Shown here piece by piece: positions 7,167-13,366 of a stretch of 15,151 nt of DNA (its first letter is position 1; every line of letters begins with the position of its first letter). The DNA lies in assembly GCA_910585355.1 (NCBI GenBank), contig CAJUDN010000033.1, forward strand, positions 16,129 through 31,279, given 5' to 3'. Both the position numbers and the translations under genes were made by a program. This DNA is from an uncultured Lachnospiraceae bacterium (lineage in GTDB: Bacteria; Bacillota_A; Clostridia; Lachnospirales; Lachnospiraceae). The notes beneath the pieces are model-generated. The model searched no databases. It was not told the DNA's origin and saw only the letters and a list, made by a program, of their open reading frames with translations.

Positions 7167-7769
7167 ATGGCAAAAGAGAATAGGGAACAATTACAGAAAG
7201 TAATCCAGGCGGGCTTAATGGCGGCCCTTTGCTATATCGGCTATGCCGTATTTCCGGCTATATCCGCCAGCGGAACCAAAATTCATATTGGAAACGCTTT
7301 TGTGGTGATGGCGGCTTATTTGCTGGGCGGCGTATACGGCGGTCTTTCCGGCGCGGTGGGTCTTTCCATCGCCGATATTACGGGCGGTTATGCGGCCTCT
7401 GCTCCAAGGACCTTTCTTACAAAGCTTGCGATCGGCCTGGTGACAGGATTTGTGGCCCATAAAATCGCGAAGCTTTCCAAAGACCACCCGCAGGGGTATA
7501 TTCTCAAATGGTCCGTAATTTCCGCCGTCTGCGGCCTTGGCTTTAACTGTATCTTTGAACCTTCATTAAAATATGTATGGTATACGCTGTTATTCCCCAA
7601 TGCGGATAAGGCGGCGTCTGCCATAAAAGCGCTGCTTGCCGTCACCACATATTCTACCATTATTAATGCGGTGATCAACTCCGTCATTGCCGTGGTTCTT
7701 TATATGGCGCTGCGCCCGGCCCTTAAAAAGGCCGGATATCTGCTTCCTGTGGGAAAGGAAGGGAATTAA
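7167..7769 (+). CDS. ECF transporter S component, probable vitamin B6 (PdxU2-like)
   Basis: The 200-residue, very hydrophobic protein looks like the substrate-binding S subunit of an energy-coupling-factor transporter: about six membrane segments (roughly 12-33, 41-58, 58-75, 84-101, 112-130 and 155-183) and a short basic C-terminus. The glycine-rich block AAYLLGGVYGGLSGAVGLSIAD (in residues 49-70) and ASAPRTFLTKLAIG (77-90) are typical of this family. No EcfA ATPases or EcfT are nearby, so it would share a module encoded elsewhere (group II ECF). The immediately following pyridoxal-kinase gene points to pyridoxine-type vitamers as substrate, as in the predicted PdxU2 group; hydroxymethylpyrimidine is an alternative. 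ATG 7167 is preferred over the longer frame from 7002 because AGGGGG lies 8 bases upstream and MAKENREQLQK looks like a real S-component N-terminus. Confidence 0.82.
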   Translation: MAKENREQLQKVIQAGLMAALCYIGYAVFPAISASGTKIHIGNAFVVMAAYLLGGVYGGLSGAVGLSIADITGGYAASAPRTFLTKLAIGLVTGFVAHKIAKLSKDHPQGYILKWSVISAVCGLGFNCIFEPSLKYVWYTLLFPNADKAASAIKALLAVTTYSTIINAVINSVIAVVLYMALRPALKKAGYLLPVGKEGN

Positions 7770-7771
7770 AT

Positions 7772-8611
7772 ATGCCGGTATCCGTGCAGAAAAAAATTGC
7801 AGTGATGAACGACCTGTCAGGATATGGCCGCTGTTCCCTGACCGTAGCGATTCCCGTTTTATCGGCCATGGGAATCCAGTGCTGTCCGGTTCCCACGGCC
7901 ATTCTTTCCAATCATACGGAATTTCCCGTATATTTCTTTGATGATTACACCGATAAAATGCGAGCTTATGCGGAGAAATGGAAAGAGCTGGGACTCACCT
8001 TTGACGGAATCTCCACAGGCTTTCTGGGTTCCGGGGAGCAGATTGCCATTGTGGCCGATCTGGTGGAAATGCTTCGCCGGGAAGATACGAGAGTGTTTGT
8101 GGACCCGGTTATGGGGGACCACGGAGTCCTTTATACCACTTACACCAAAGAGATGTGTGAGGAGATAAAAAAACTGGTGGCGCTGGCGGATGTGGCGACT
8201 CCCAATGTGACAGAAGCCTGCATTCTCACGAATACTTCCTATAAGGAAACCGGATGGACCAGAAAAGAACTTTTGAATATGGCTATGATGCTAAGGCTCA
8301 TGGGGGCGAAATCCGTGGTGATCACCGGAGTGCGGGAGGGAAACTTTTACACCAACGTGGTTTTGGACCGCGGCGCGAAGGAAGCCGGGTTTGTAAAGAT
8401 AAAAAGCGGAGGCGGCCAGAGGCCGGGAACCGGAGATGTGTTTTCTTCTGTACTGGCCGGAGCAGTGTTAAATGGAAAGTCTCTGAGGGCTTCCGCAGAA
8501 CAGGCGTCCCGGTTTGTAAAAGAGTGTATTATAAAGTCAGACGAGCTTAAGATTCCCCATTCCAATGGGGTGTGCTTTGAGGAAATCCTGGGACGGCTTG
8601 CCAAAAAGTGA
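7772..8611 (+). CDS. pdxK: Pyridoxal/pyridoxamine kinase (PfkB/ribokinase-like fold)
   Basis: This kinase phosphorylates B6 vitamers with ATP, giving pyridoxal phosphate or pyridoxamine/pyridoxine phosphate and trapping the vitamin inside the cell. The 279-residue length fits the PdxK/PdxY family. Visible features are NDLSGYGRCSLTVAIPVL near the N-terminus (13-30), PTAILSNHTEF (41-51), FVDPVMGDHG in the middle, TPNVTEA, and the anion-hole/catalytic segment RPGTGDVF (216-223, with D222 the likely base). Start ATG 7772 lies two bases after the S-component stop with an AAGGAAGGG site upstream, so the two are co-transcribed. Exact vitamer preference (PdxK versus PdxY) cannot be read from sequence. 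The related hydroxymethylpyrimidine kinase ThiD is less likely given this N-terminal signature. Confidence 0.9.
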   Translation: MPVSVQKKIAVMNDLSGYGRCSLTVAIPVLSAMGIQCCPVPTAILSNHTEFPVYFFDDYTDKMRAYAEKWKELGLTFDGISTGFLGSGEQIAIVADLVEMLRREDTRVFVDPVMGDHGVLYTTYTKEMCEEIKKLVALADVATPNVTEACILTNTSYKETGWTRKELLNMAMMLRLMGAKSVVITGVREGNFYTNVVLDRGAKEAGFVKIKSGGGQRPGTGDVFSSVLAGAVLNGKSLRASAEQASRFVKECIIKSDELKIPHSNGVCFEEILGRLAKK

Positions 8612-8626
8612 TGAAATCCCCTTCCT

Positions 8627-8650
8627 TTTCCCGGGAAAGTATGATATAGT
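8627..8650 (+). promoter_or_regulatory. Probable serS promoter (extended -10) with an upstream 12-bp palindrome
   Basis: TG-A-TATAGT at 8642-8650 matches an extended -10 element (TGnTATAAT) with one mismatch. The -35 region is poor (TTCCTT at 8622-8627, 17 bases upstream), which is tolerable for an extended -10. A perfect palindrome TTTCCCGGGAAA (8627-8638) sits just upstream of the -10, where a repressor could bind; it has no T-tail, so it is not a terminator. Predicted transcripts would start near 8657, about 70 bases before serS. This is inference from consensus only. Confidence 0.4.
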
Positions 8651-8679
8651 GATAACTGATTAACAGGAAGGAAAAAATT

Positions 8680-8705
8680 CCATTGCCGCAGGCAATTTTC
8701 AATGG
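8680..8705 (+). other. serS leader hairpin with two alternative pairings
   Basis: ATTGCC (8682-8687) pairs with GGCAAT (8691-8696) over a GCA loop and is followed by TTT, which resembles a weak attenuator. Alternatively CCATTG (8680-8685) pairs with CAATGG (8700-8705). The two use the same ATTG arm and so exclude each other. It lies a few bases upstream of the serS ribosome binding site. No T-box specifier or AGGGTGG motif is present, so this is not a T-box leader. Confidence 0.35.
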
Positions 8706-8728
8706 ATGACAGAAGGAGACAGGAAACC

Positions 8729-10009
8729 ATGTTAGACTTGAGATTCGTCAGAGAAAACCCGGAAATCGTGAAGCAGAATATCCGGAATAAATTTCAGGAC
8801 AATAAGCTTCCCCTGGTGGATGAAGTGATTGCCCTGGACGAAGAGAACCGTAAGGTAAAGAAAGAAGCCGATGACCTTCGCGCCAGCAGGAATAAAATTT
8901 CCAAACAGATCGGCGCCCTCATGGGACAGGGAAAGAAGGAAGAGGCCGAAGAGGCAAAGAAGCAGGTGACCGCCGCTTCGGATCATCTGGCTGAACTGGA
9001 AGAAAAGGAAAAGGATCTGGAAGCAAGAATCAAAAAGATTATGATGACGATTCCCAACATTATCGACCCCAGCGTTCCCATCGGTAAGGACGATTCCGAG
9101 AATGTGGAAGTGCAAAAATATGGGGAACCGGCAGTTCCGGATTTTGAAATTCCTTACCATACGGAGATTATGGAAAAATTCAACGGAATTGATCTGGATT
9201 CCGCCAGGAAAGTGGCAGGAAACGGTTTTTATTATCTCATGGGCGATATCGCAAGACTCCACTCTGCGGTGATTTCCTATGCGAGGGATTTTATGATCGG
9301 CCGCGGTTTTACCTATTGCGTTCCGCCTTTCATGATCCGCAGCGACGTGGTGACCGGAGTGATGAGCTTTGCGGAGATGGATGCCATGATGTATAAGATT
9401 GAGGGGGAGGATCTATATCTGATCGGTACCAGCGAACATTCCATGATCGGCAAATTCATCGACACCATTGTACCGGAGGAAGAGCTTCCGAAGACCCTGA
9501 CCAGCTATTCTCCCTGCTTCCGAAAGGAAAAGGGCGCCCATGGCATCGAGGAAAGGGGCGTATACCGGATCCACCAGTTTGAAAAGCAGGAGATGATCGT
9601 TGTCTGCCGCCCGGAGGATTCTCCCATGTGGTTTGAAAAGCTATGGCAGAATACCGTAGACCTATTCCGCTCCCTGGATATTCCGGTGAGAACGCTGGAG
9701 TGCTGCTCCGGTGATCTGGCGGATCTTAAGGTGAAATCGGTGGATGTGGAGGCATGGTCTCCCAGACAGAAAAAATATTTTGAGGTGGGAAGCTGTTCCA
9801 ACCTTGGCGATGCCCAGGCAAGGCGTTTAAGAATCCGTGTAAATGGCGCGGACGGAAAGAAATACTTCGCGCATACCCTAAATAATACGGTGGTTGCTCC
9901 GCCAAGAATGCTCATCGCGTTCCTGGAAAACAACTTACAGGCGGATGGGACTGTGAAGATTCCGACGCCGCTGCAGCCGTATATGGGTGGAATGACAGTA
10001 ATTAAATAG
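8729..10009 (+). CDS. serS: Serine--tRNA ligase (SerRS)
   Basis: SerRS charges tRNA-Ser, and tRNA-Sec where present, with serine in the cytoplasm. The 426-residue length is normal. An N-terminal helical arm (about 30-105, rich in Lys and Glu) is the coiled coil that grips the long variable arm of tRNA-Ser. The class II catalytic core follows: serine-site GTSEHSM (233-239), motif 2 FRKEKGAHGIEERGVYRIHQ (264-283) continuing into FEKQEM, and motif 3 GDAQARRLRIR to HTLNNT...PPRMLIAFLENN (360-402), ending PLQPYMGG. ATG 8729 (MLDLRFVREN, the canonical SerRS start) has AAGGAG 10 bases upstream; the open frame from 8702 would place that site inside the gene. Motif 2 (HGIEERG) and motif 3 (HTLNNT) differ from the usual bacterial AGxxGRDTRG and HTLNGSG forms and resemble archaeal enzymes. 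The function is certain; the ancestry is an inference from memory. Confidence 0.96.
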   Translation: MLDLRFVRENPEIVKQNIRNKFQDNKLPLVDEVIALDEENRKVKKEADDLRASRNKISKQIGALMGQGKKEEAEEAKKQVTAASDHLAELEEKEKDLEARIKKIMMTIPNIIDPSVPIGKDDSENVEVQKYGEPAVPDFEIPYHTEIMEKFNGIDLDSARKVAGNGFYYLMGDIARLHSAVISYARDFMIGRGFTYCVPPFMIRSDVVTGVMSFAEMDAMMYKIEGEDLYLIGTSEHSMIGKFIDTIVPEEELPKTLTSYSPCFRKEKGAHGIEERGVYRIHQFEKQEMIVVCRPEDSPMWFEKLWQNTVDLFRSLDIPVRTLECCSGDLADLKVKSVDVEAWSPRQKKYFEVGSCSNLGDAQARRLRIRVNGADGKKYFAHTLNNTVVAPPRMLIAFLENNLQADGTVKIPTPLQPYMGGMTVIK

Positions 10010-10020
10010 GGGAATTTCAT

Positions 10021-10054
10021 AGAGCTGTGGCAGTTGGTTGTCACAGCTCTTTTC
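10021..10054 (+). terminator. Rho-independent terminator after serS
   Basis: AGAGCTGTG (10021-10029) pairs perfectly with CACAGCTCT (10042-10050). Three further inner pairs, including one G-U, leave a six-base loop, so the stem is about 12 bp and starts 11 bases after the serS stop. It runs into TTTT (10050-10053), a short but adequate T-tract. It separates serS from the tetrapyrrole genes. Confidence 0.88.
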
Positions 10055-10070
10055 ACAGAAGGGAGAGGCC

Positions 10071-10178
10071 ATGCCGGCAGCATTTGCACATGATTTATAT
10101 GGAAGGCTTGTTTACAGAAGGCTGCGCCCCCAGATCCGGCAGGCGATAAAAACGGAAGAGGACTTTTTTACACTATGA
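10071..10178 (+). pseudogene. 35-codon ORF, likely N-terminal remnant of a zinc-dependent phospholipase C-like protein
   Basis: An ATG at 10071 with a good GGGAG ribosome binding site (about 10061-10065) opens a 35-codon frame beginning MPAAFAHDLYGRLVYRRL and closing with TGA at 10176. The MPAxxAHxxxG start, followed by an Arg/Leu-rich helix ending in IRQAIKTEEDFFTL, resembles from memory the N-terminus of the zinc-dependent phospholipase C family found in Clostridia, where the text normally continues GLHGPD with metal-binding histidines. Those are absent in all three frames downstream, so the rest of the gene appears deleted. A genuine 35-residue protein cannot be excluded, but the intact start with a missing body suggests decay or a rearrangement scar. 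Confidence 0.5.
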
Positions 10179-10259
10179 AAACGGGCCCCCCGCCTTTGGA
10201 ATTTGGCGGAAATTTTGAGGGGGAGGAAAAAGAGAGCTAAAAAGGAGAGTCAGGGAATT
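10179..10259 (+). promoter_or_regulatory. Leader of the cobalamin-gene run with a GC-rich hairpin
   Basis: CCGCC (10190-10194) and GGCGG (10205-10209) form a stem over a ten-base loop. The C-run before it (10186-10191) could also pair with GGGGG (10219-10223). AAGGAG (10242-10247) and CAGGG serve the cbiL ATG at 10260. No T-run follows the hairpin. I see no B12-box or other part of the cobalamin riboswitch consensus, which is often found before such genes, and no clear promoter. Confidence 0.35.
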
Positions 10260-10955
10260 ATGGCCGGAAAAATTTACGGGGTCGGAGTTGGGCCGGGAGA
10301 TCCGGAGCTTATGACTTTAAAGGCAGTGAGACTGATCGAAGAGGCGGATGTGCTGGCCATTCCGTCCAGGAATCGGGAATCCTGTGTGGCTTATAAAATA
10401 GCGGCAGGTGCAGTGAAAGGACTTTCAGAGAAGGAAATCCTCCCTGTGGTGTTTCCCATGACAAAGGATGAAGCGGTTCTTAAAAAGAGCCATGAGCAGG
10501 GAGCCAGAGTCGTTTCCGAACTTTTGGACCAGGGGAAGATGGTGGTATTTCTCACCCTGGGAGATCCTACTGTGTACTCCACCTATTTGTATCTTCATAA
10601 GCGTCTTGCTTTCATGGGCTATGAGGCGGAGATCGTGAGCGGAGTCCCGTCTTTTTGCGCGGCTGCTGCAAAACTTTCCATAAGCCTTGGGGAAGGGGCG
10701 GAATCCATTCATATTTTGCCGGGCTCTTATCCGGTGGAGGAAGGACTTACTCTTTCCGGAACAAAGGTGCTGATGAAATCAGGGAAACAGCTTAAACGTG
10801 TGAAACAGCTCTTGCTGTCAAGAGGAGAACATGCGATGCTGGCAGAAAACTGCGGAATGGACGGGGAGCGTCTCGTGCATGAGACAGAAGGGATCCCGGA
10901 GGACGCCGGATATTATTCCCTGGTAATTGTGAAGGATCGGGAGGAGATACAGTGA
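10260..10955 (+). CDS. cbiL: Precorrin-2/cobalt-factor II C20-methyltransferase (CbiL/CobI)
   Basis: CbiL methylates C20 of cobalt-factor II (precorrin-2 in the aerobic route) using S-adenosylmethionine, an early corrin-ring step. The 231-residue length is normal for this tetrapyrrole methylase. Family features are YGVGVGPGDPELMTLKAVR (6-24), LAIPSRN, VFPMTKDEAVL (64-74), VFLTLGDPTVYSTYLYLHK (96-114), the C20 group's hallmark, and the SAM-proximal VSGVPSFCAAAAKL (126-139). ATG 10260 is chosen since MAGKIYGVGVGPGDPEL matches known starts; the frame stays open to a TTG at 10203 without a ribosome binding site. The stop overlaps the hemC GTG start by four bases. Presence of cbiD nearby makes the anaerobic (Cbi) substrate more likely. 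Confidence 0.93.
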   Translation: MAGKIYGVGVGPGDPELMTLKAVRLIEEADVLAIPSRNRESCVAYKIAAGAVKGLSEKEILPVVFPMTKDEAVLKKSHEQGARVVSELLDQGKMVVFLTLGDPTVYSTYLYLHKRLAFMGYEAEIVSGVPSFCAAAAKLSISLGEGAESIHILPGSYPVEEGLTLSGTKVLMKSGKQLKRVKQLLLSRGEHAMLAENCGMDGERLVHETEGIPEDAGYYSLVIVKDREEIQ

Positions 10956-11833
10956 AGAAGTCTGGAAGGGTCATAAGAATAGGGACCAGAAAAAGCCGCC
11001 TGGCCATGGCGCAGGCCATGCTGGCCGCCAGGGCCCTCGAAGAGGGGGAGCCGGGGCTTAAAGCCGAAATCGTGCCCCTTACGACGAAAGGCGACAGGAT
11101 TTTAGACCGGTCTCTGGTGGAATTCGGAGGAAAGGGCGCCTTTGTGGCGGAATTTGAACAGGCTCTTCTGGAAGGAGAAATTGACGCGGCCGTCCACAGT
11201 GCAAAGGACATGCCAATGGAGTTAGCAAGAGGGCTTCTGGTTTCTGCCGTTTTAAAGAGAGGGGATCCCAGGGATGTGTTCGTGGCCGTGAAGGGCCGCG
11301 AGATACAAAACAGCCCCATGGTCGTTGGAACCGGAAGTCCCAGAAGGCAGGTACAGATCAGGGAGAGAAAGGACTGTGTTTGTAAACTTTTGAGAGGGAA
11401 TGTAAATACCAGGCTGGAGAAGCTTTATGAAGGATGGTACGACGGTATTCTTCTGGCGGCAGCAGGTCTTTTGCGGCTTGGCCTTTTGGACGATGAGAGA
11501 TTTTCTTTTGAATTCCTGCCGGAGACGGAGTTTATTCCTGCCGGAGGCCAGGCGATTATCGCCATTGAAACCAGAGAAGATTCTGAATTCAGTGAACTGT
11601 TTCAAAAAATCAACCATATTTCCACGGAATATTCGCTGAAAGCGGAACGGGAAGCTTTAAGGCTCCTGGGCGCCGGCTGCAACGAGGCCGTTGGGGTTTA
11701 CAGCTTCTTTGAGGGGGAGACCCTTTTTATGGAGCTTATGAAGGAACGGATGGGAAAAACAGTGCGGCGTGCGGCAGCAGGAAAGCCGCAGGAATATGAG
11801 GCGCTGGCCAGAGAACTGGTGAGAGGCCTTTAA
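10952..11833 (+). CDS. hemC: Porphobilinogen deaminase (hydroxymethylbilane synthase)
   Basis: HemC polymerises four porphobilinogen units into the linear tetrapyrrole hydroxymethylbilane. The 293-residue product contains IGTRKSRLAMAQA (10-22), TTKGDRI (44-50), the catalytic aspartate in HSAKDMP (D86), GTGSPRRQVQ (127-136), LLRGNVNTRLEKL (146-158), GLLRLGL (172-178) and FIPAGGQAIIA (194-204). The cysteine that holds the dipyrromethane cofactor is in LGAGCNEAVG (C243). It starts with GTG inside GTGA overlapping the cbiL stop, with a GGAGG site (about 10940) ahead, so coupling is likely. Lying between two cobalamin methyltransferase genes, it probably supplies the corrin branch. Confidence 0.96.
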   Translation: MKKSGRVIRIGTRKSRLAMAQAMLAARALEEGEPGLKAEIVPLTTKGDRILDRSLVEFGGKGAFVAEFEQALLEGEIDAAVHSAKDMPMELARGLLVSAVLKRGDPRDVFVAVKGREIQNSPMVVGTGSPRRQVQIRERKDCVCKLLRGNVNTRLEKLYEGWYDGILLAAAGLLRLGLLDDERFSFEFLPETEFIPAGGQAIIAIETREDSEFSELFQKINHISTEYSLKAEREALRLLGAGCNEAVGVYSFFEGETLFMELMKERMGKTVRRAAAGKPQEYEALARELVRGL

Positions 11834-11848
11834 CGCGGGGAGATGCAG

Positions 11849-13366
11849 ATGGAGAAACGGAAGGGAACGGTATATCTGGTAGGAGCGGGGCCGGGAGACC
11901 CGGAGCTTATTACTTTAAAGGGAAAGCGGATTTTATCCGGAGCAGAGACGCTTGTTTATGACAGGCTGGCGTCAAAGGAACTCCTTAAGCTGGCGCCGGA
12001 GTCCTGTGAGCGTATTTATGTGGGGAAGGAGCCGGGCCGTCACAGCATGAAGCAAGAGGAGATTAACCGGCTGCTGGTCACAAAGGCTCTGGAGGGAAAG
12101 TATGTAGTGCGGTTAAAGGGCGGGGACCCTTTTGTGTTCGGCCGCGGAGGCGAAGAGATTCTGGCTCTTGAGGCCTGCGAGATTCCCTATGAAGTGGTGC
12201 CCGGCGTTACCTCTGCCATCGGAGCCCTGTCCCATGCGGGAATTCCGGTGACCCACAGAGGGGAGGCTCAAAGCTTTCATGTGATTACGGGACATACGGC
12301 AGTTGGCGGAAAGGACACGCTGACCGATGAGTTTTCCTGGTATGCAAGGCTTTCCGGCACTTTGATTTTTCTCATGGGGCTTTCCAGTCTGGAGGAAATT
12401 GTAAAGCGGCTTCTGGAGAATGGAAAAGCGCCGGATACTCCGGCGGCTGTGGTGACAAACGGAACCCTTCCTGAAGAGCGCTGCGTGAGAGCGGCCCTTA
12501 GGGACCTTCCGACGGCAGTAAAAAACGCAGGACTTTCCGCTCCCGGAATCATTGTGGTGGGCCGGGCAGCAGCTTTTTGTATGCGCTATGGAGGAGAAAG
12601 ACCTTTGTCCGGGGTTTCCATTGGAATTACGGGGACAGACGGAATCTTTGAAAAGCTTTCCGAAAAGCTTGGGGCCATGGGGGCTAAAATTATCCGCGCA
12701 GGCGTTTCACGCGTGGTTCCCTGCGGGATGGAGGGCCTCCAAAAGGCCGTGAAAAATCTTTCGGATTTTCAGTGGGTGGTGTTCACAAGCCGTAACGGGG
12801 TCCGCCTGTTTTTTGACGCCATAGAGGCCTGTCAGGCGGATGTGAGATCTCTGGCGGGGCTTAAATTTGCCGTTGTGGGGACGGGGACCGGAGATTATTT
12901 AAAGACGTTTGGAATCCATGCAGAGTATATGCCAAAAGAATATACGACGAGAGCTCTGGCCGGGGGCCTTTGTGAACATGTGAAAAAAGAGGAGAAAATT
13001 TTCATCCCACGGGCCAGACAAGGCTCGAAGGCCCTTACGGACTGTCTGGACAGGGCAGGATTTTGTTTTCTGGATCATCCGGTTTACGATATTGTTACGG
13101 ATGAGGTCCCGGCCCATATCCTTTCCGGGCTGGATTATGTGACTTTTGAGAGCGGCTCTGGAGTCCGGGGGTTTTTTAAAACCCAGGAGAAGGAAAAAAG
13201 AGAGCTGTTTCAAAGGGGGGTAAAGGCCGTCTGCATTGGAAAGGTAACGGCCGCGGCTTTAGAGGAGTTCGGCATTGCGGACAGCCTTGTGGCCAAAGGC
13301 TGCACGGCTGACGGAATCCTGGAAGCGATTTTAGAGGATCGGAAACGTGGAGACATTTGTTTATAA
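11849..13366 (+). CDS. cobA-hemD: Fused uroporphyrinogen-III C-methyltransferase (CobA) / uroporphyrinogen-III synthase (HemD)
   Basis: This bifunctional protein of 505 residues joins two consecutive steps. HemD cyclises hydroxymethylbilane to uroporphyrinogen III; CobA methylates it at C2 and C7 to precorrin-2, the branch point to cobalamin and siroheme. CobA part (about 1-248): YLVGAGPGDPELITLKG (9-25), VYDRL, GRHSMKQEEIN (64-73), VVRLKGGDPFVFGRGGEE (86-103), VVPGVTSAIGALSHAGIPVTHRG (117-138, discontinuous in conservation) and APGIIVVG. HemD part (about 252-500): SGVSIGITGTD (254-264), WVVFTSRNGVRLFFDAI (309-325), FIPRARQGSKAL and a C-terminal VTFESGSGVRGFF. The order CobA then HemD is the usual Clostridia fusion. 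ATG 11849 has GGGGAG six bases upstream; the ATG at 11843 abuts that site and is less likely. It overlaps cbiD by 20 bases. Confidence 0.94.
   Translation: MEKRKGTVYLVGAGPGDPELITLKGKRILSGAETLVYDRLASKELLKLAPESCERIYVGKEPGRHSMKQEEINRLLVTKALEGKYVVRLKGGDPFVFGRGGEEILALEACEIPYEVVPGVTSAIGALSHAGIPVTHRGEAQSFHVITGHTAVGGKDTLTDEFSWYARLSGTLIFLMGLSSLEEIVKRLLENGKAPDTPAAVVTNGTLPEERCVRAALRDLPTAVKNAGLSAPGIIVVGRAAAFCMRYGGERPLSGVSIGITGTDGIFEKLSEKLGAMGAKIIRAGVSRVVPCGMEGLQKAVKNLSDFQWVVFTSRNGVRLFFDAIEACQADVRSLAGLKFAVVGTGTGDYLKTFGIHAEYMPKEYTTRALAGGLCEHVKKEEKIFIPRARQGSKALTDCLDRAGFCFLDHPVYDIVTDEVPAHILSGLDYVTFESGSGVRGFFKTQEKEKRELFQRGVKAVCIGKVTAAALEEFGIADSLVAKGCTADGILEAILEDRKRGDICL

Noticed and set aside
8612..8728. T-box leader for serS
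   Set aside because: The interval is too short and lacks the AGGGTGGNACCGCG core.
8702..8728. Nine-residue extension of SerRS from ATG 8702
   Set aside because: The AAGGAG ribosome binding site lies inside the extension and MLDLRFVREN is the canonical SerRS start.
10021..10050. Inverted repeat after serS as an insertion-element end or attachment site
   Set aside because: Its position 11 bases after a stop codon, GC-rich stem and T-tail fit an intrinsic terminator, and no transposase or integrase is present.
9505..10089. 194-codon minus-strand ORF opposite the end of serS
   Set aside because: It runs through the serS terminator and mirrors conserved SerRS motif codons; no independent evidence of coding.
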